In this document: positions 1-7,573 of the stretch, one piece after another
How the letters are laid out: each line of letters starts with the position of its first letter
Position numbering within the stretch: the first letter of the stretch is position 1
Origin: an uncultured Moraxella sp.
Lineage (GTDB): Bacteria > Pseudomonadota > Gammaproteobacteria > Pseudomonadales > Moraxellaceae
Direction: 5' to 3'
DNA: 15,633 nucleotides
Assembly (NCBI GenBank): GCA_937975585.1
Contig: CALJUC010000088.1
Span: 1 to 15,633 of the forward strand
Translations under genes and position numbers: made by a program
The notes under the pieces: model-generated
Seen by the model: only the letters and a program-made list of their open reading frames with translations
The model's database searches: none
What the model was told of the DNA's origin: nothing

Positions 1-348
1 AGTTACTGTCGTTGGCACATTGTCTGTTGATGGTGGTACAGTGACAATCACATCCGGTGCCACATTGGTTGCGTCGACATGGCTTGCCAATGCTTCTTCT
101 GGTACACCACTGACTTGTTGTTGCTTTAACAAGTCATAAAATTCATACTTAGGCGTACTCGCGGTATCTACCTTAGGCTGAACCATGGGCGCATCGTCGG
201 CTTGTAATTTGTCATCAGATTTGAAAGGATTCCACAGATACACAAATAAGCCGATACCTAAGGTCAGCAACACACCCACCAACATGGCGGCAAAAAATGA
301 CAAGGTGTTAGGCGACGTTCTCGGGGTTGCGCCTTTAGCTTTTGACAT
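1..348 (-). CDS. SPOR/FtsN-like membrane-anchored protein, N-terminal part (cut by window edge)
   Basis: The frame is open from an ATG at 346-348 to the left edge, giving 116 residues with no stop; the C-terminus lies outside. A clear Shine-Dalgarno (TAGGAGA) sits 7-8 bases upstream. The protein starts with a short basic stretch (MSKAKGATPRTSPNT). One membrane helix follows at about residues 17-39 (SFFAAMLVGVLLTLGIGLFV), then WNPFKSDDK and a proline- and acid-rich periplasmic linker. The segment KYEFYDLLKQQQV at about residue 70 matches the FYxLLPxxxV-type motif of SPOR-domain cell-division proteins such as FtsN. The gene begins 71 bases after the argS stop on the same strand, an arrangement known for FtsN-like genes in this group. 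The peptidoglycan-binding SPOR domain itself is not in view, so the name rests on topology, motif and context. Confidence 0.75.
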   Translation of the reverse strand, partial: MSKAKGATPRTSPNTLSFFAAMLVGVLLTLGIGLFVYLWNPFKSDDKLQADDAPMVQPKVDTASTPKYEFYDLLKQQQVSGVPEEALASHVDATNVAPDVIVTVPPSTDNVPTTVT

Positions 349-419
349 TTTTTTCTCCTAATAATGCTGCGATAATCTTGAGATTACCACAGCCTAACAG
401 TGCGGGCAATTCGTACATG

Positions 420-2237
420 TTACATGCTAGTCGGGGCGGTTAGACCGAGCAAAATCAAACCGTTTTGAATCACTTGGCGTACAGATTTTGACAGACGTAA
501 CCGCGCTTGCATCAAGTTTTTGTCATCTTCAGTCGGTGTCTCACCATCTTTTGGCAAGATACGGTTATCGTTATACCAACCGTGGAACAAACTTGCTAGT
601 TCTTTTAGGTAATTGGTGAGTAAATGCGGCTCATAGCTAATCGCTGCTTTATGTAAAGTCTGTGGATATGCAGCCAGTAGCTTTAATAATTCCGCTTCAA
701 CGGTTTGGGTAAGCATACCTTGGTACTGCTTGCCGGCGGCATCATCGACTTTTAAGCCACGCTCTTCTAAGCGCTCAAGCACACGGCAAATACGCGCATG
801 GGCGTATTGGATGTAGTACACCGCGTTGTCTTTGGTTTGTGATTTGGCCAATTCCAAGTCAAAGTCGATGTGTTGTTCAGGCTTACGCGCCACATAGTAA
901 AAACGCGCCGCATCGTTACTGACTTCTTGGCGTAGCTCACGCAAGGTAACAAACTGACCTGAACGTGATGACATTTGCACTTGCTCTTGGCCGCGCCATA
1001 AGGTGACAAACTGCACCAAAATCACGTCCATTTTAGACTCATCATAACCCATCGCGGTCAACGCAGCTTTTACGCGTTTGATATAGCCGTGGTGGTCTGA
1101 GCCCCACACATCGATGATACGGTCAAAGCCACGGTCTAGCTTGTTCTTGTGATAAGCGATATCTGAGGCAAAGTAAGTAAATTGACCATTAGCACGTTGT
1201 ACCACACGGTCTTTTTCGTCGCCAAATTCGGTTGATTTAAACCATAAGTTGCCGTCTTTCTGATAGATATAACCACGCTCATTAAGTAGTTTTAATGCTG
1301 GGGCGATATCGTCTTGGATAGATTGTTCGCTAAACCATTGGTCATAACGTACGCCAAAGTCAGCCAAGTCATCTTTGATATCATCCAAGATACTGGTGAG
1401 TGCGGCTTCATGGAATAACGCATAATTCTCGCCCAAATTGGCCTTGGCATTATTAATTAACCCATCAATATGCGCTTCTTTGTCGCCTGATACCAAGATT
1501 TTTTCACCCTTGGCATCCAGCTCATAGACCGCGTCTGCTGGCACGTCTTGTAGCATGTGTGACCATTCGGTTCTTAGGTGATCACCGTGGCGTTTTTTGA
1601 CACCTTTGGCGATATCTTTGACATAATCACCTTGATAAGCATTGGTTGGGAACACAATCGTCTCACCGAGCAATTCTAGATAACGTAAGTAGGTACTGGT
1701 AGCCAAAATATCCATTTGACGACCTGCATCATTGACATAGTACTCACGACCCACTTGGTAGCCAATCGCTTCTAGTAAATTCGCCACACTCATACCGAAT
1801 GCCGCACCGCGACCGTGCCCCACGTGTAGGCTTGAGGTTGGGTTCGCTGAGACGAATTCGACCTGAATTTTTTTACCAAAGAACTCATTTGAGGTGCCAA
1901 AATCGCCTTTTTCGCGCATAATATCATCAAGAACCGCAAAGCGCGCATCATCACCCAAGAAAAAATTAATAAAGCCCGCGCCCGCGATTTCGACCTTGGC
2001 AATGCTGGCACTCTCGGGTAATAACTCAACGATTTTGGCCGCCAAATCACGCGGCTTTAGTCCGGCAGGCTTGGCCGCAACCATGGCTAAGTTACTGGCA
2101 AAGTCACCGTGGCTTTGGTCTTTGGTGCGGTTGATGGTACTGTTATTGACCCATTCGGCCGGTAACACGCCATCGGTTTTGAGTTGGGCGATTACATGGT
2201 CGAGGGCAGATTGGATAACAGGGGCTTGTTCTGACAT
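420..2237 (-). CDS. argS: Arginine--tRNA ligase (ArgRS)
   Basis: Class I aminoacyl-tRNA synthetase that charges tRNA-Arg with arginine using ATP in the cytoplasm. The 605 residues are close to the usual bacterial length. The N-terminal additional domain spans about residues 10-95. The HIGH-type signature is HVGH at 138-141 within ANPTSSLHVGHGRG. The Rossmann catalytic core follows, with SDHHGYIKR at 380-388. The second signature is MSSRSG at 422-427, the form that replaces canonical KMSKS in many bacterial ArgRS. The last about 130 residues, from YIQYAHARI, form the helical DALR anticodon-binding domain. The start is an ATG; the nearest ribosome site (AAAGGT) is about 11 bases upstream, so initiation is probably moderate. 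The SPOR/FtsN-like gene follows on the same strand and may be co-transcribed. Nothing essential looks missing. Confidence 0.97.
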   Translation of the reverse strand: MSEQAPVIQSALDHVIAQLKTDGVLPAEWVNNSTINRTKDQSHGDFASNLAMVAAKPAGLKPRDLAAKIVELLPESASIAKVEIAGAGFINFFLGDDARFAVLDDIMREKGDFGTSNEFFGKKIQVEFVSANPTSSLHVGHGRGAAFGMSVANLLEAIGYQVGREYYVNDAGRQMDILATSTYLRYLELLGETIVFPTNAYQGDYVKDIAKGVKKRHGDHLRTEWSHMLQDVPADAVYELDAKGEKILVSGDKEAHIDGLINNAKANLGENYALFHEAALTSILDDIKDDLADFGVRYDQWFSEQSIQDDIAPALKLLNERGYIYQKDGNLWFKSTEFGDEKDRVVQRANGQFTYFASDIAYHKNKLDRGFDRIIDVWGSDHHGYIKRVKAALTAMGYDESKMDVILVQFVTLWRGQEQVQMSSRSGQFVTLRELRQEVSNDAARFYYVARKPEQHIDFDLELAKSQTKDNAVYYIQYAHARICRVLERLEERGLKVDDAAGKQYQGMLTQTVEAELLKLLAAYPQTLHKAAISYEPHLLTNYLKELASLFHGWYNDNRILPKDGETPTEDDKNLMQARLRLSKSVRQVIQNGLILLGLTAPTSM

Positions 2238-2320
2238 GGGATTGTTTAACCTTTATAAAAGACGCAGTCGATTGGGTATGACACAACATGCCTATGCCCA
2301 AACGCAAAAATTTGGCGATA

Positions 2321-2349
2321 AATATACCAATTTTTCGGTTTTTTTTCAT
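2321..2349 (-). promoter_or_regulatory. Candidate sigma70 promoter for argS
   Basis: Read on the minus strand, ATGAAA (2344-2349) is followed after 17 bases by TATATT (2321-2326). TGG directly before the -10 forms an extended -10 element. The predicted transcript starts near 2314, giving a leader of about 77 bases to the argS ATG. Recognised by eye; no transcript data. Confidence 0.45.
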
Positions 2350-2440
2350 CCATTTTTGCGAGGTCAGTTGGGTTAGGGTGTCATTCAAACAGTTTTTTTG
2401 CGTATCGCGACTGTTCTTACACAGATTTACATCGGGCGGT

Positions 2441-2469
2441 GTGACTTTAGCGTACAATAAGCATACAAT
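2441..2469 (+). promoter_or_regulatory. Candidate sigma70 promoter for the DUF2788-like gene
   Basis: GTGACT (2441-2446) is spaced 17 bases from TACAAT (2464-2469). A second TACAAT lies at 2453-2458 without a convincing -35. The start would be near 2476, about 40 bases before the ATG at 2518. Recognised by eye only. Confidence 0.4.
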
Positions 2470-2517
2470 AGCATTGGGTTTTCAACTGTAGTCATCGGCT
2501 ACACCAAGGGGCAAACA

Positions 2518-2736
2518 ATGGTGTTTTTAATATCAAATGAAATGATTACTAATATTGGTATGTGGTTGGTAGTACCAGTATTTATTGCGTTTTTATTTTT
2601 TATTATGTGGGATATTTCCAAAAAATCTCATGCGGGTAAGGCAGGGACTTTTTGGATTTTTGTGGCGTTGGGCGGTGGTTTTTTTGGCTATTTGATTAAA
2701 CTAGTGATTCAATATATTTTTGAAAAAAATCTTTGA
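2518..2736 (+). CDS. Small two-helix inner-membrane protein, DUF2788-like
   Basis: A 72-residue protein with two predicted membrane helices, at about residues 11-30 (NIGMWLVVPVFIAFLFFIMW) and 44-66 (FWIFVALGGGFFGYLIKLVI). They are joined by a short polar loop, DISKKSHAGKAGTF. The pattern hydrophobic helix, (D/x)xxKKSxAGKxGTF, glycine-rich helix, K.VIQ resembles the DUF2788 family of gamma-proteobacteria, for which I know no function. An AAGGGG ribosome site lies 6 bases before the ATG, and a promoter candidate lies upstream, so I consider it a real gene despite its size. It is divergent from argS and convergent with cmoB, so it is probably transcribed alone. The family name is from recalled resemblance. 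Confidence 0.75.
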   Translation: MVFLISNEMITNIGMWLVVPVFIAFLFFIMWDISKKSHAGKAGTFWIFVALGGGFFGYLIKLVIQYIFEKNL

Positions 2737-2846
2737 TTTTGCGAGCCTATCAAAAGGGTATGTTTGATAATGACCGATTTGACCTTACCTTTGCCATATA
2801 CCATGCAATGTATTTAACTGTTCACGTGGTTATTCAAAACATTTAA

Positions 2847-2887
2847 CTTAACTTTTATAAGCTTGTCATTTTAAGTTAAGGTTTTTT
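2847..2887 (+). terminator. Weak terminator-like hairpin between the DUF2788-like gene and cmoB
   Basis: CTTAACTT (2847-2854) can pair with AAGTTAAG (2873-2880), followed by GTTTTTT. The stem is AT-rich and the loop is 18 bases, so stability is doubtful. It overlaps the last codons of cmoB on the other strand. Confidence 0.25.
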
Positions 2888-3919
2888 GGCTATCATCACC
2901 GCGCGCGTTGGTCGTTGGTAGCCTTCTGCTGTTTTGGCTGGGTCATTCGGGTCAAGAAAATCCGCCAACGATTGGTAATTCATCCAATCTGTTGCGCGCT
3001 GCTCAGCCGTTGAGGTGACATCAATATCCACACAACGCACCTCAGTGAAGCCAACTTTCTCAAGCCACAAGGTCAAAGCCGCCACCGATGGCAAACAATA
3101 CACATTATTCATCTGCGCATAGCGCTCTCTTGGTACCAGTACCGTGGTTTCATCCCCTTCAACAACCAAGGTTTCTAGCACCAACTCACCGCCTTTGACA
3201 AGCTGTGCTTTTAGCTGTTCAAGATGCTCAAACGGGGATGCGCGATGATACAGCACGCCCATACTAAACACAGTATGAAATAACTGCCCTTGTTGCTCCG
3301 CCACTGGTAAAGCCTCGAGTGGTACAGGCACAAAGTTCACCGCCAATCGACCCAATTCATTCCTATCCGCCTCGCCAACAAAATAACGAATCGCCAAAAA
3401 CTGGTGATAAAACAAACACGATGGGTCAATGACCACCACCGTTGCCGCGCCCATCCCCGCCATGCGCCAACCGTGATAACCTGAACCGCCACCAACATCC
3501 AGAATGCGTCTACCTGATAGATTTCCCAAATGTGGCTGTACCCGATCCCACTTATAGTCACTGCGCCATTCGGTATCGATATGAATTTGGTGAGGCGCGT
3601 TGCCTAGCATAAAGCCGCCTTTACGCCACGGCATCAGCTTTTTAAGTAGCGCATAGGTTTGCTTGTATTCATCACTCGACCAGTCAAAATTTGCAGTGAT
3701 ACAAGCGGCATTCAAGTCCACTTGTGCATTCGTCACACTCGGCAAACGCTCAATCAAGGATTGGTAATAGGGCGCATGTGCGTAACGGTTTTTATCTTTA
3801 ATCGTGGCGAGCCAAGTCGGTAATTGCTTGAGCCATTCATTGGCAATCGGATGCGTCGTCGCCAATTGCAATAAGGTTAGATAAAGTTCGGTTTCAGCAT
3901 GTTGAATGGTTTGGTTCAT
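2876..3919 (-). CDS. cmoB: tRNA U34 carboxymethyltransferase CmoB
   Basis: CmoB transfers the carboxymethyl group of carboxy-S-adenosylmethionine to 5-hydroxyuridine 34 of tRNA, giving uridine 5-oxyacetic acid (cmo5U), which broadens wobble reading. The 347 residues are slightly longer than the roughly 320 of E. coli CmoB. Diagnostic blocks are IDTEWRSDYKWDR at 114-126, the SAM-fold motif ILDVGGGSGYH at 139-149, IDPSCLFYHQF at about 164-174, FSMGVLYHR at 218-226, ETLVVEGDE in the middle and SLADFLDPNDPAKT near the C-terminus. The family usually has GCGSG in the SAM motif; here the cysteine is glycine (GGGSG), a small change in a generally variable position. The ATG start at 3919 matches the usual N-terminal helical region. 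It follows cmoA on the same strand, matching the conserved cmoAB pairing. Confidence 0.96.
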   Translation of the reverse strand: MNQTIQHAETELYLTLLQLATTHPIANEWLKQLPTWLATIKDKNRYAHAPYYQSLIERLPSVTNAQVDLNAACITANFDWSSDEYKQTYALLKKLMPWRKGGFMLGNAPHQIHIDTEWRSDYKWDRVQPHLGNLSGRRILDVGGGSGYHGWRMAGMGAATVVVIDPSCLFYHQFLAIRYFVGEADRNELGRLAVNFVPVPLEALPVAEQQGQLFHTVFSMGVLYHRASPFEHLEQLKAQLVKGGELVLETLVVEGDETTVLVPRERYAQMNNVYCLPSVAALTLWLEKVGFTEVRCVDIDVTSTAEQRATDWMNYQSLADFLDPNDPAKTAEGYQRPTRAVMIAKKP

Positions 3920-3977
3920 GGGGTCTACTTAAGCTAACTAAGCTAATAATGACAGGCGAATGATAAATCAGTGACGG

Positions 3978-4808
3978 TTATTTAAACGCAATAATCGAAG
4001 CAAAATTTAAAAACTGAAACCAGGTCAGATGACGTTTAAAACCAACTTTGGCTAACCGCTCATGGTGAAAGTCTAAAGTATCGGTAATCAATACATTTTC
4101 TAACGCATTGCGCTTGCCGCTAATCTCAAGCTCGCTGTAACCATTGGCACGTTTAAAATCATAATAACGCTCAACCCGCCACGCATCATCCGCTTCATCC
4201 AACAAGTGAGTTTTTTCGGTCAAAATCAAAATACCCCCTTCAGCCAACGCGTTATAACAAGCCGTTAATAGCTTTTCACGTTGCTCTACCGGCAAAAATT
4301 GCAAGGTCAAATTCAGCACAATCATATCGCAAGGCTCAAGCGCGAACTCGGTAACATCCGCCGTGATGACTTCAATGTCATGTTGTGGATAATGTTCGAT
4401 TAATAACGCTTGGGCTTTTTCGGTCATCGGTGGCGAGATATCAATGGCCTTAATTTGCAAATCTTGCGGCGCAAACTCACCTGCCAAGGCAAAACTTACC
4501 GCGCCCAACGAACAACCCAAGTCATAAACACGGCTGACCTTATTACCTGACGCATTGGCCTGACGAAACCCACAATGGCGCTTGGCAAATATCGGCAACA
4601 TTGCCAGCATCTGACCGTAACCGGGCACGCTACGGCGAATCATGTCGGGGAAACACGCCACCACTTGTTCATCAAACGAAAACCGCGCATTGGCATCAAG
4701 TGGTGTGGTAAATAGCACATCATGCCCATATGGCTCATTAGAAGCTGGCTGTGCGTTTGGGACTTCAGTTGCAGCCGTTTGACTTGATTGCGCGTCATTG
4801 GTCATCAT
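3978..4808 (-). CDS. cmoA: Carboxy-S-adenosyl-L-methionine synthase CmoA
   Basis: CmoA makes carboxy-SAM from SAM and prephenate, the cofactor used by CmoB. Recognised from FSFDEQVVACFPDMIRRSVP, the SAM-binding VYDLGCSLGAVSFAL, DMIVLNLTLQFLP, ILILTEKTH and the C-terminal FQFLNFASIIAFK. I chose the ATG at 4806-4808 (a second ATG follows at 4803-4805), giving 276 residues. The open frame extends upstream to a TTG at 4848-4850 (290 residues), but that start has no Shine-Dalgarno. The ATG pair also lacks a clear one, so the start is not settled. Either way the protein carries 25-40 non-conserved residues before the conserved core, where E. coli CmoA (about 247 residues) has almost none. The stop is 58 bases before the cmoB ATG; the two probably form one operon. 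Confidence 0.95.
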   Translation of the reverse strand: MMTNDAQSSQTAATEVPNAQPASNEPYGHDVLFTTPLDANARFSFDEQVVACFPDMIRRSVPGYGQMLAMLPIFAKRHCGFRQANASGNKVSRVYDLGCSLGAVSFALAGEFAPQDLQIKAIDISPPMTEKAQALLIEHYPQHDIEVITADVTEFALEPCDMIVLNLTLQFLPVEQREKLLTACYNALAEGGILILTEKTHLLDEADDAWRVERYYDFKRANGYSELEISGKRNALENVLITDTLDFHHERLAKVGFKRHLTWFQFLNFASIIAFK

Positions 4809-4915
4809 ATTAGATTTCGTATTGGTCAGTGTATGGGTGATTTTTTGCAACGTGGCAAGATAGATAACAAACTTGCTAAATTTGCGCTAACGCATTTCTG
4901 CTATGCTAAGGCGTT

Positions 4916-4949
4916 ATTTTAGCATTTTTCTAATTTTAACATTTTTCTG
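4916..4949. repeat. Two tandem 17-base imperfect repeats in the cmoA/msrA divergent spacer
   Basis: ATTTTAGCATTTTTCTA (4916-4932) is followed directly by ATTTTAACATTTTTCTG (4933-4949), with 15 of 17 bases identical. On the minus strand each unit reads AGAAAAATGyTAAAAT and holds an extended -10-like element (TGyTAAAAT) facing cmoA. It could be a duplicated promoter element or a regulator site. Confidence 0.6.
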
Positions 4950-5034
4950 GGATGTGTCCCTATTTAAATCATGTGGCTAACAATCCTCAACCCTTATAAA
5001 AACAACCCAATCTAACCCAGAATAAGGAAAAACC

Positions 5035-5571
5035 ATGCAAACCATTATCTTAGGCGGCGGCTGCTTTTGGTGTACCGAATCGGTATTTTCTCATGTCAAA
5101 GGTGTGACCGATGTCACGTCAGGCTATGCCGGTGGCGATGAGGTCAGCGCTAATTACCAAGCCGTGTGCGATGGCGATAGCGGCCATGTCGAAGTGATTA
5201 AGGTTGATTATGATGAAACCATCATTCCACTCGAAGTCATCCTCAATATTTTCTTTGCGACCCATGATCCAACTACCAAAGACCGTCAAGGCAATGATAT
5301 CGGTAGCCAATATCGCTCGGTGGTATTTTATACTGATGAGGCCTTGCAAAAACCGACCATTGACCGTGTGATTGGCGAATTACGCGATGAGCAAGGCATT
5401 CCAGTTGTGACAGAAGTCCACCCGGCACCGGCTTTTTATCCGGCTGAGGCTTATCATCAAGACTTTTATGCCAAAAACCCCAGTCAAGGATACTGCAATA
5501 TGGTGATTCCGCCAAAACTCGCCAAATTGAAACAATACTTTAGCGGCTTTGTCGTACAACCACAGTATTAA
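5035..5571 (+). CDS. msrA: Peptide-methionine (S)-S-oxide reductase MsrA
   Basis: MsrA reduces the S-epimer of methionine sulfoxide in proteins and free methionine, repairing oxidative damage; thioredoxin normally regenerates it. The 178 residues fit the family. The catalytic motif GGCFWCTE starts at residue 8, with nucleophilic Cys10 and a second cysteine at 13. Further conserved blocks are GYAGG (30-34), YQAVCDGDSGHVEV (41-54), FFATHDPT (73-80), SQYRS (91-95) and EAYHQDF (138-144). A C-terminal cysteine at 154 (QGYCN) is placed like the resolving cysteine of many MsrA. There is no signal peptide, so it is cytoplasmic. An AAGGA site precedes the ATG. It is divergent from cmoA and is followed by the next plus-strand gene across a terminator-like hairpin. 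Confidence 0.97.
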   Translation: MQTIILGGGCFWCTESVFSHVKGVTDVTSGYAGGDEVSANYQAVCDGDSGHVEVIKVDYDETIIPLEVILNIFFATHDPTTKDRQGNDIGSQYRSVVFYTDEALQKPTIDRVIGELRDEQGIPVVTEVHPAPAFYPAEAYHQDFYAKNPSQGYCNMVIPPKLAKLKQYFSGFVVQPQY

Positions 5572-5717
5572 TAGATATTGTTGGATAGTGTTTTGCTTGC
5601 TACCATCAATCAGCGTTTAATCTTGCTTAGCGGCTTAAGCATAACACCAAAATTGCTTCGCTGTTAAAAAATGTAAGCTTTGTCATTTAACACTTTCTAT
5701 TTCTTGGCTTTTTTACT

Positions 5718-5756
5718 ACCCTTTTAGCATCATTTGTTCGCTAAAAGGGTTTTTTT
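5718..5756 (+). terminator. Rho-independent terminator hairpin ending at the start codon of the lytic transglycosylase gene
   Basis: ACCCTTTTAGC (5718-5728) and GCTAAAAGGGT (5740-5750) form a perfect 11-bp stem with an 11-base loop, followed by TTTTTT at 5751-5756 and then ATG at 5757. The shape suits termination of msrA. Its 3' arm contains AAAAGGG, the only plausible Shine-Dalgarno for the next gene, so it may also act as an attenuator or a ribosome-site mask. Confidence 0.8.
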
Positions 5757-7052
5757 ATGCGTTTTTTTGCTGTTCCTGCTATGGCCACATTGGGCATGGT
5801 CGCAACCATCGCTACTACTAGTCAAGCTCAAGCTGCCCCTACCCCGCCCAATCTAAGTAACGCCCAATTTCAACAATGCTTAACAGGTCTGAAAAACTCA
5901 AGTACCTTTAAAGGCGTGACTGACTCGACCTTTGAGCGTTACCGTCCAAGCGAGCCTGACCCAAGCGTAATTGTTTCGCTTAACTATCAGCCAGAATTCC
6001 AAAAAGAAGCATGGGATTATTTGGCAAGTTTGGTCGATGAAGAACGTGTTCAAGACGGCATCGCTGCCAAAAATCGCTTACAACCCACCCTAGACCGTAT
6101 CCAACAACGTTATGGGGTAAAAGCTACTGACGTGCTTGGCGTATGGGGCGTTGAATCAAACTTCGGTAAACAACTCGGTAAAAAAGACTTGTTCCAATCA
6201 CTGGCGACCTTGTCATGCTTTGACCGTCGCCAAAGTTACTTCCGGGGCGAATACGCCAATGCGCTAAAAATCGTCCAAAATGGCGATATCCGTCGTGAAG
6301 ATATGACTGGCTCTTGGGCAGGCGCGTTTGGTCATACCCAGTTTATGCCATCGACATTTTTACGTCTAGCGCAAGATTTTGATGGTGATGGCCGTAAAGA
6401 CTTGGTCAATAGTGAAGCCGATGCATTGGCGTCAACGGCGAATTTCTTGGATAAAGCGGGTTATCGTACCGGAGAGCCTTGGGGTTTTGAGGTCAAAATC
6501 CCTGATGGTTACTGGGGTGCGAGCAATCGCCGCGATAAAAAACCGATGAGCTACTGGCGTGGCAAAGGCTTTACACTGGCCAATGGTCAGCCATTACCGT
6601 ATAGCTTAGACAAGGCAGGGCTGTTGCTACCGGCGGGCAATAAAGGCCCAGCATTTTTGGTTGGCAAAAACTTTGATGCCTTCTACAGCTACAATGCTTC
6701 AGAGAACTACGCTCTGGCGATTGCGCATCTATCAGATATGATTAGCAAAAATCGCACCGATAATGTCAACTTCGCTACCCCATGGCCAACCGATGACCCG
6801 GGTATCAGCCGCCGTCAATCGCGCGAAATTCAGCAAGCGTTACTCGACCGTGGTTATGATATCGGTGCGGCGGACGGAATGATTGGTGACAAAACTCGCC
6901 AAGCGATTCAAGACTTCCAACGCCAGCAAGGCGTCAATCCTGATGGCCGCGCTGGGATGAAACTGTATCGTATGTTAGTGGTGGACAATGCCACTGCACC
7001 AATGCAAGGTGCGCCCATTCAAAATAACACACCGATTAATCGTGGCTTTTAG
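5757..7052 (+). CDS. Periplasmic lytic murein transglycosylase, MltB/SLT_2 type, with peptidoglycan-binding domain
   Basis: Cleaves the MurNAc-GlcNAc bond of peptidoglycan with formation of a 1,6-anhydro end. The 431 residues begin with a Sec signal peptide (about 1-27, MRFFAVPAMATLGMVATIAT..., likely cut after AQA). There is no lipobox, so it differs from the E. coli MltB lipoprotein and should be soluble in the periplasm. The SLT_2 catalytic domain spans about 33-335; the catalytic glutamate is Glu133 in VWGVESNFG, and GAFGHTQFMPST is at 189-200. A PG_binding_1 domain lies at about 352-406 (IQQALLDRGYDIG ... GMIGDKTRQAIQDFQ), as in some pseudomonad MltB-family enzymes. The ATG at 5757 is supported because the basic residue of the signal peptide is Arg2. 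The only ribosome site is inside the hairpin just upstream. Confidence 0.93.
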   Translation: MRFFAVPAMATLGMVATIATTSQAQAAPTPPNLSNAQFQQCLTGLKNSSTFKGVTDSTFERYRPSEPDPSVIVSLNYQPEFQKEAWDYLASLVDEERVQDGIAAKNRLQPTLDRIQQRYGVKATDVLGVWGVESNFGKQLGKKDLFQSLATLSCFDRRQSYFRGEYANALKIVQNGDIRREDMTGSWAGAFGHTQFMPSTFLRLAQDFDGDGRKDLVNSEADALASTANFLDKAGYRTGEPWGFEVKIPDGYWGASNRRDKKPMSYWRGKGFTLANGQPLPYSLDKAGLLLPAGNKGPAFLVGKNFDAFYSYNASENYALAIAHLSDMISKNRTDNVNFATPWPTDDPGISRRQSREIQQALLDRGYDIGAADGMIGDKTRQAIQDFQRQQGVNPDGRAGMKLYRMLVVDNATAPMQGAPIQNNTPINRGF

Positions 7053-7172
7053 TATCGCTAGTTTGGTGTTAACACCCGTCGTACTGTGGTATCGCCATCG
7101 ACCATCTCAAGTAGCTTAATCTCAAGTAACTGGCTATCTATAAAGTCACTTAATCTAAAGTAAATGCCCATT

Positions 7173-7213
7173 AAAAAACCTTAAATCCCACTGATGAGAT
7201 TTAAGGTTTTTTT
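7173..7213. terminator. Bidirectional rho-independent terminator
   Basis: AAAAAACCTTAAATC (7173-7187) pairs perfectly with GATTTAAGGTTTTTT (7198-7212) around a 10-base loop. There is a T-tract on the plus strand and a matching A-tract, so it can end both the lytic transglycosylase gene (plus) and the small acidic gene at 7231-7500 (minus). Confidence 0.85.
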
Positions 7214-7230
7214 AAACCAGCTAAATCAAA

Positions 7231-7500
7231 TTAGACAAACGGTGGTGGTGTTGGCTCTTTGTCATCATCCATGTGAATCGGTTTGACTTCACCATGGGCA
7301 TTGCTGCCCCAGTTGTCTTCTTCGTCTTCATCCCATTTTTTGAAGTTATCACGCGGGTTAATACCACGGCGCTTCATATCGGCCACTTGTTCTTCTAAGG
7401 TACGGAACTGTTGCGCATCATGCATGGTATTTTCTAAGTCAGTGATATGTTCTGTTAGCGCTCCATGCTGAGGCGTGGTATTGCTATTTTGGTCAGCCAT
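7231..7500 (-). CDS. Small acidic protein of unknown function
   Basis: I do not recognise this 89-residue protein. It has no signal peptide or membrane segment. Residues 15-47 look like an amphipathic helix, possibly a coiled coil (LTEHITDLENTMHDAQQFR ... LEEQVADMKRRG). After that comes NPRDNFKKWDEDEEDNW and a disordered, aspartate/glutamate-rich tail that ends in EPTPPPFV. The gene looks genuine. An AGGAG site lies about 6 bases before the ATG at 7500, a perfect TATAAT and a leader hairpin lie upstream, and a strong terminator lies downstream, making it a self-contained single-gene unit. The acidic C-terminus could mean protein binding, but this is a guess. Confidence 0.75.
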   Translation of the reverse strand: MADQNSNTTPQHGALTEHITDLENTMHDAQQFRTLEEQVADMKRRGINPRDNFKKWDEDEEDNWGSNAHGEVKPIHMDDDKEPTPPPFV

Positions 7501-7542
7501 ACTTCTCTCCTATCAATATTATCATTGTTGGTGTTTATTTAC

Positions 7543-7560
7543 TGGGCTATCGTTAGCCCA
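7543..7560 (-). promoter_or_regulatory. 5'-terminal stem-loop in the leader of the small acidic protein mRNA
   Basis: TGGGCTA (7543-7549) and TAGCCCA (7554-7560) form a perfect 7-bp stem with a 4-base loop. The TATAAT just upstream places the transcript start at about 7561, so the mRNA would begin with this hairpin. Such structures commonly protect the 5' end. Confidence 0.4.
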
Positions 7561-7567
7561 AATAGCC

Positions 7568-7573
7568 ATTATA
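7568..7573 (-). promoter_or_regulatory. Consensus -10 element for the small acidic protein gene
   Basis: On the minus strand this reads TATAAT, a perfect -10, about 68 bases before the ATG at 7500. I see no good -35 at the expected distance, so it may be activator-dependent. The rest of 7574-7759 has no gene that I can support. Confidence 0.4.

Noticed and set aside
422..427. Damaged KMSKS motif in ArgRS (protein residues 422-427)
   Set aside because: MSSRSG is a common natural form in bacterial ArgRS, so it is not evidence of inactivity.
1894..2376. 160-residue plus-strand frame over the argS start
   Set aside because: It is antisense to a well-matched argS, has no ribosome site and no recognisable domain.
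2143..2457. 104-residue minus-strand frame upstream of argS
   Set aside because: It overlaps the argS N-terminus in another frame and covers the promoter spacer; composition looks non-coding.
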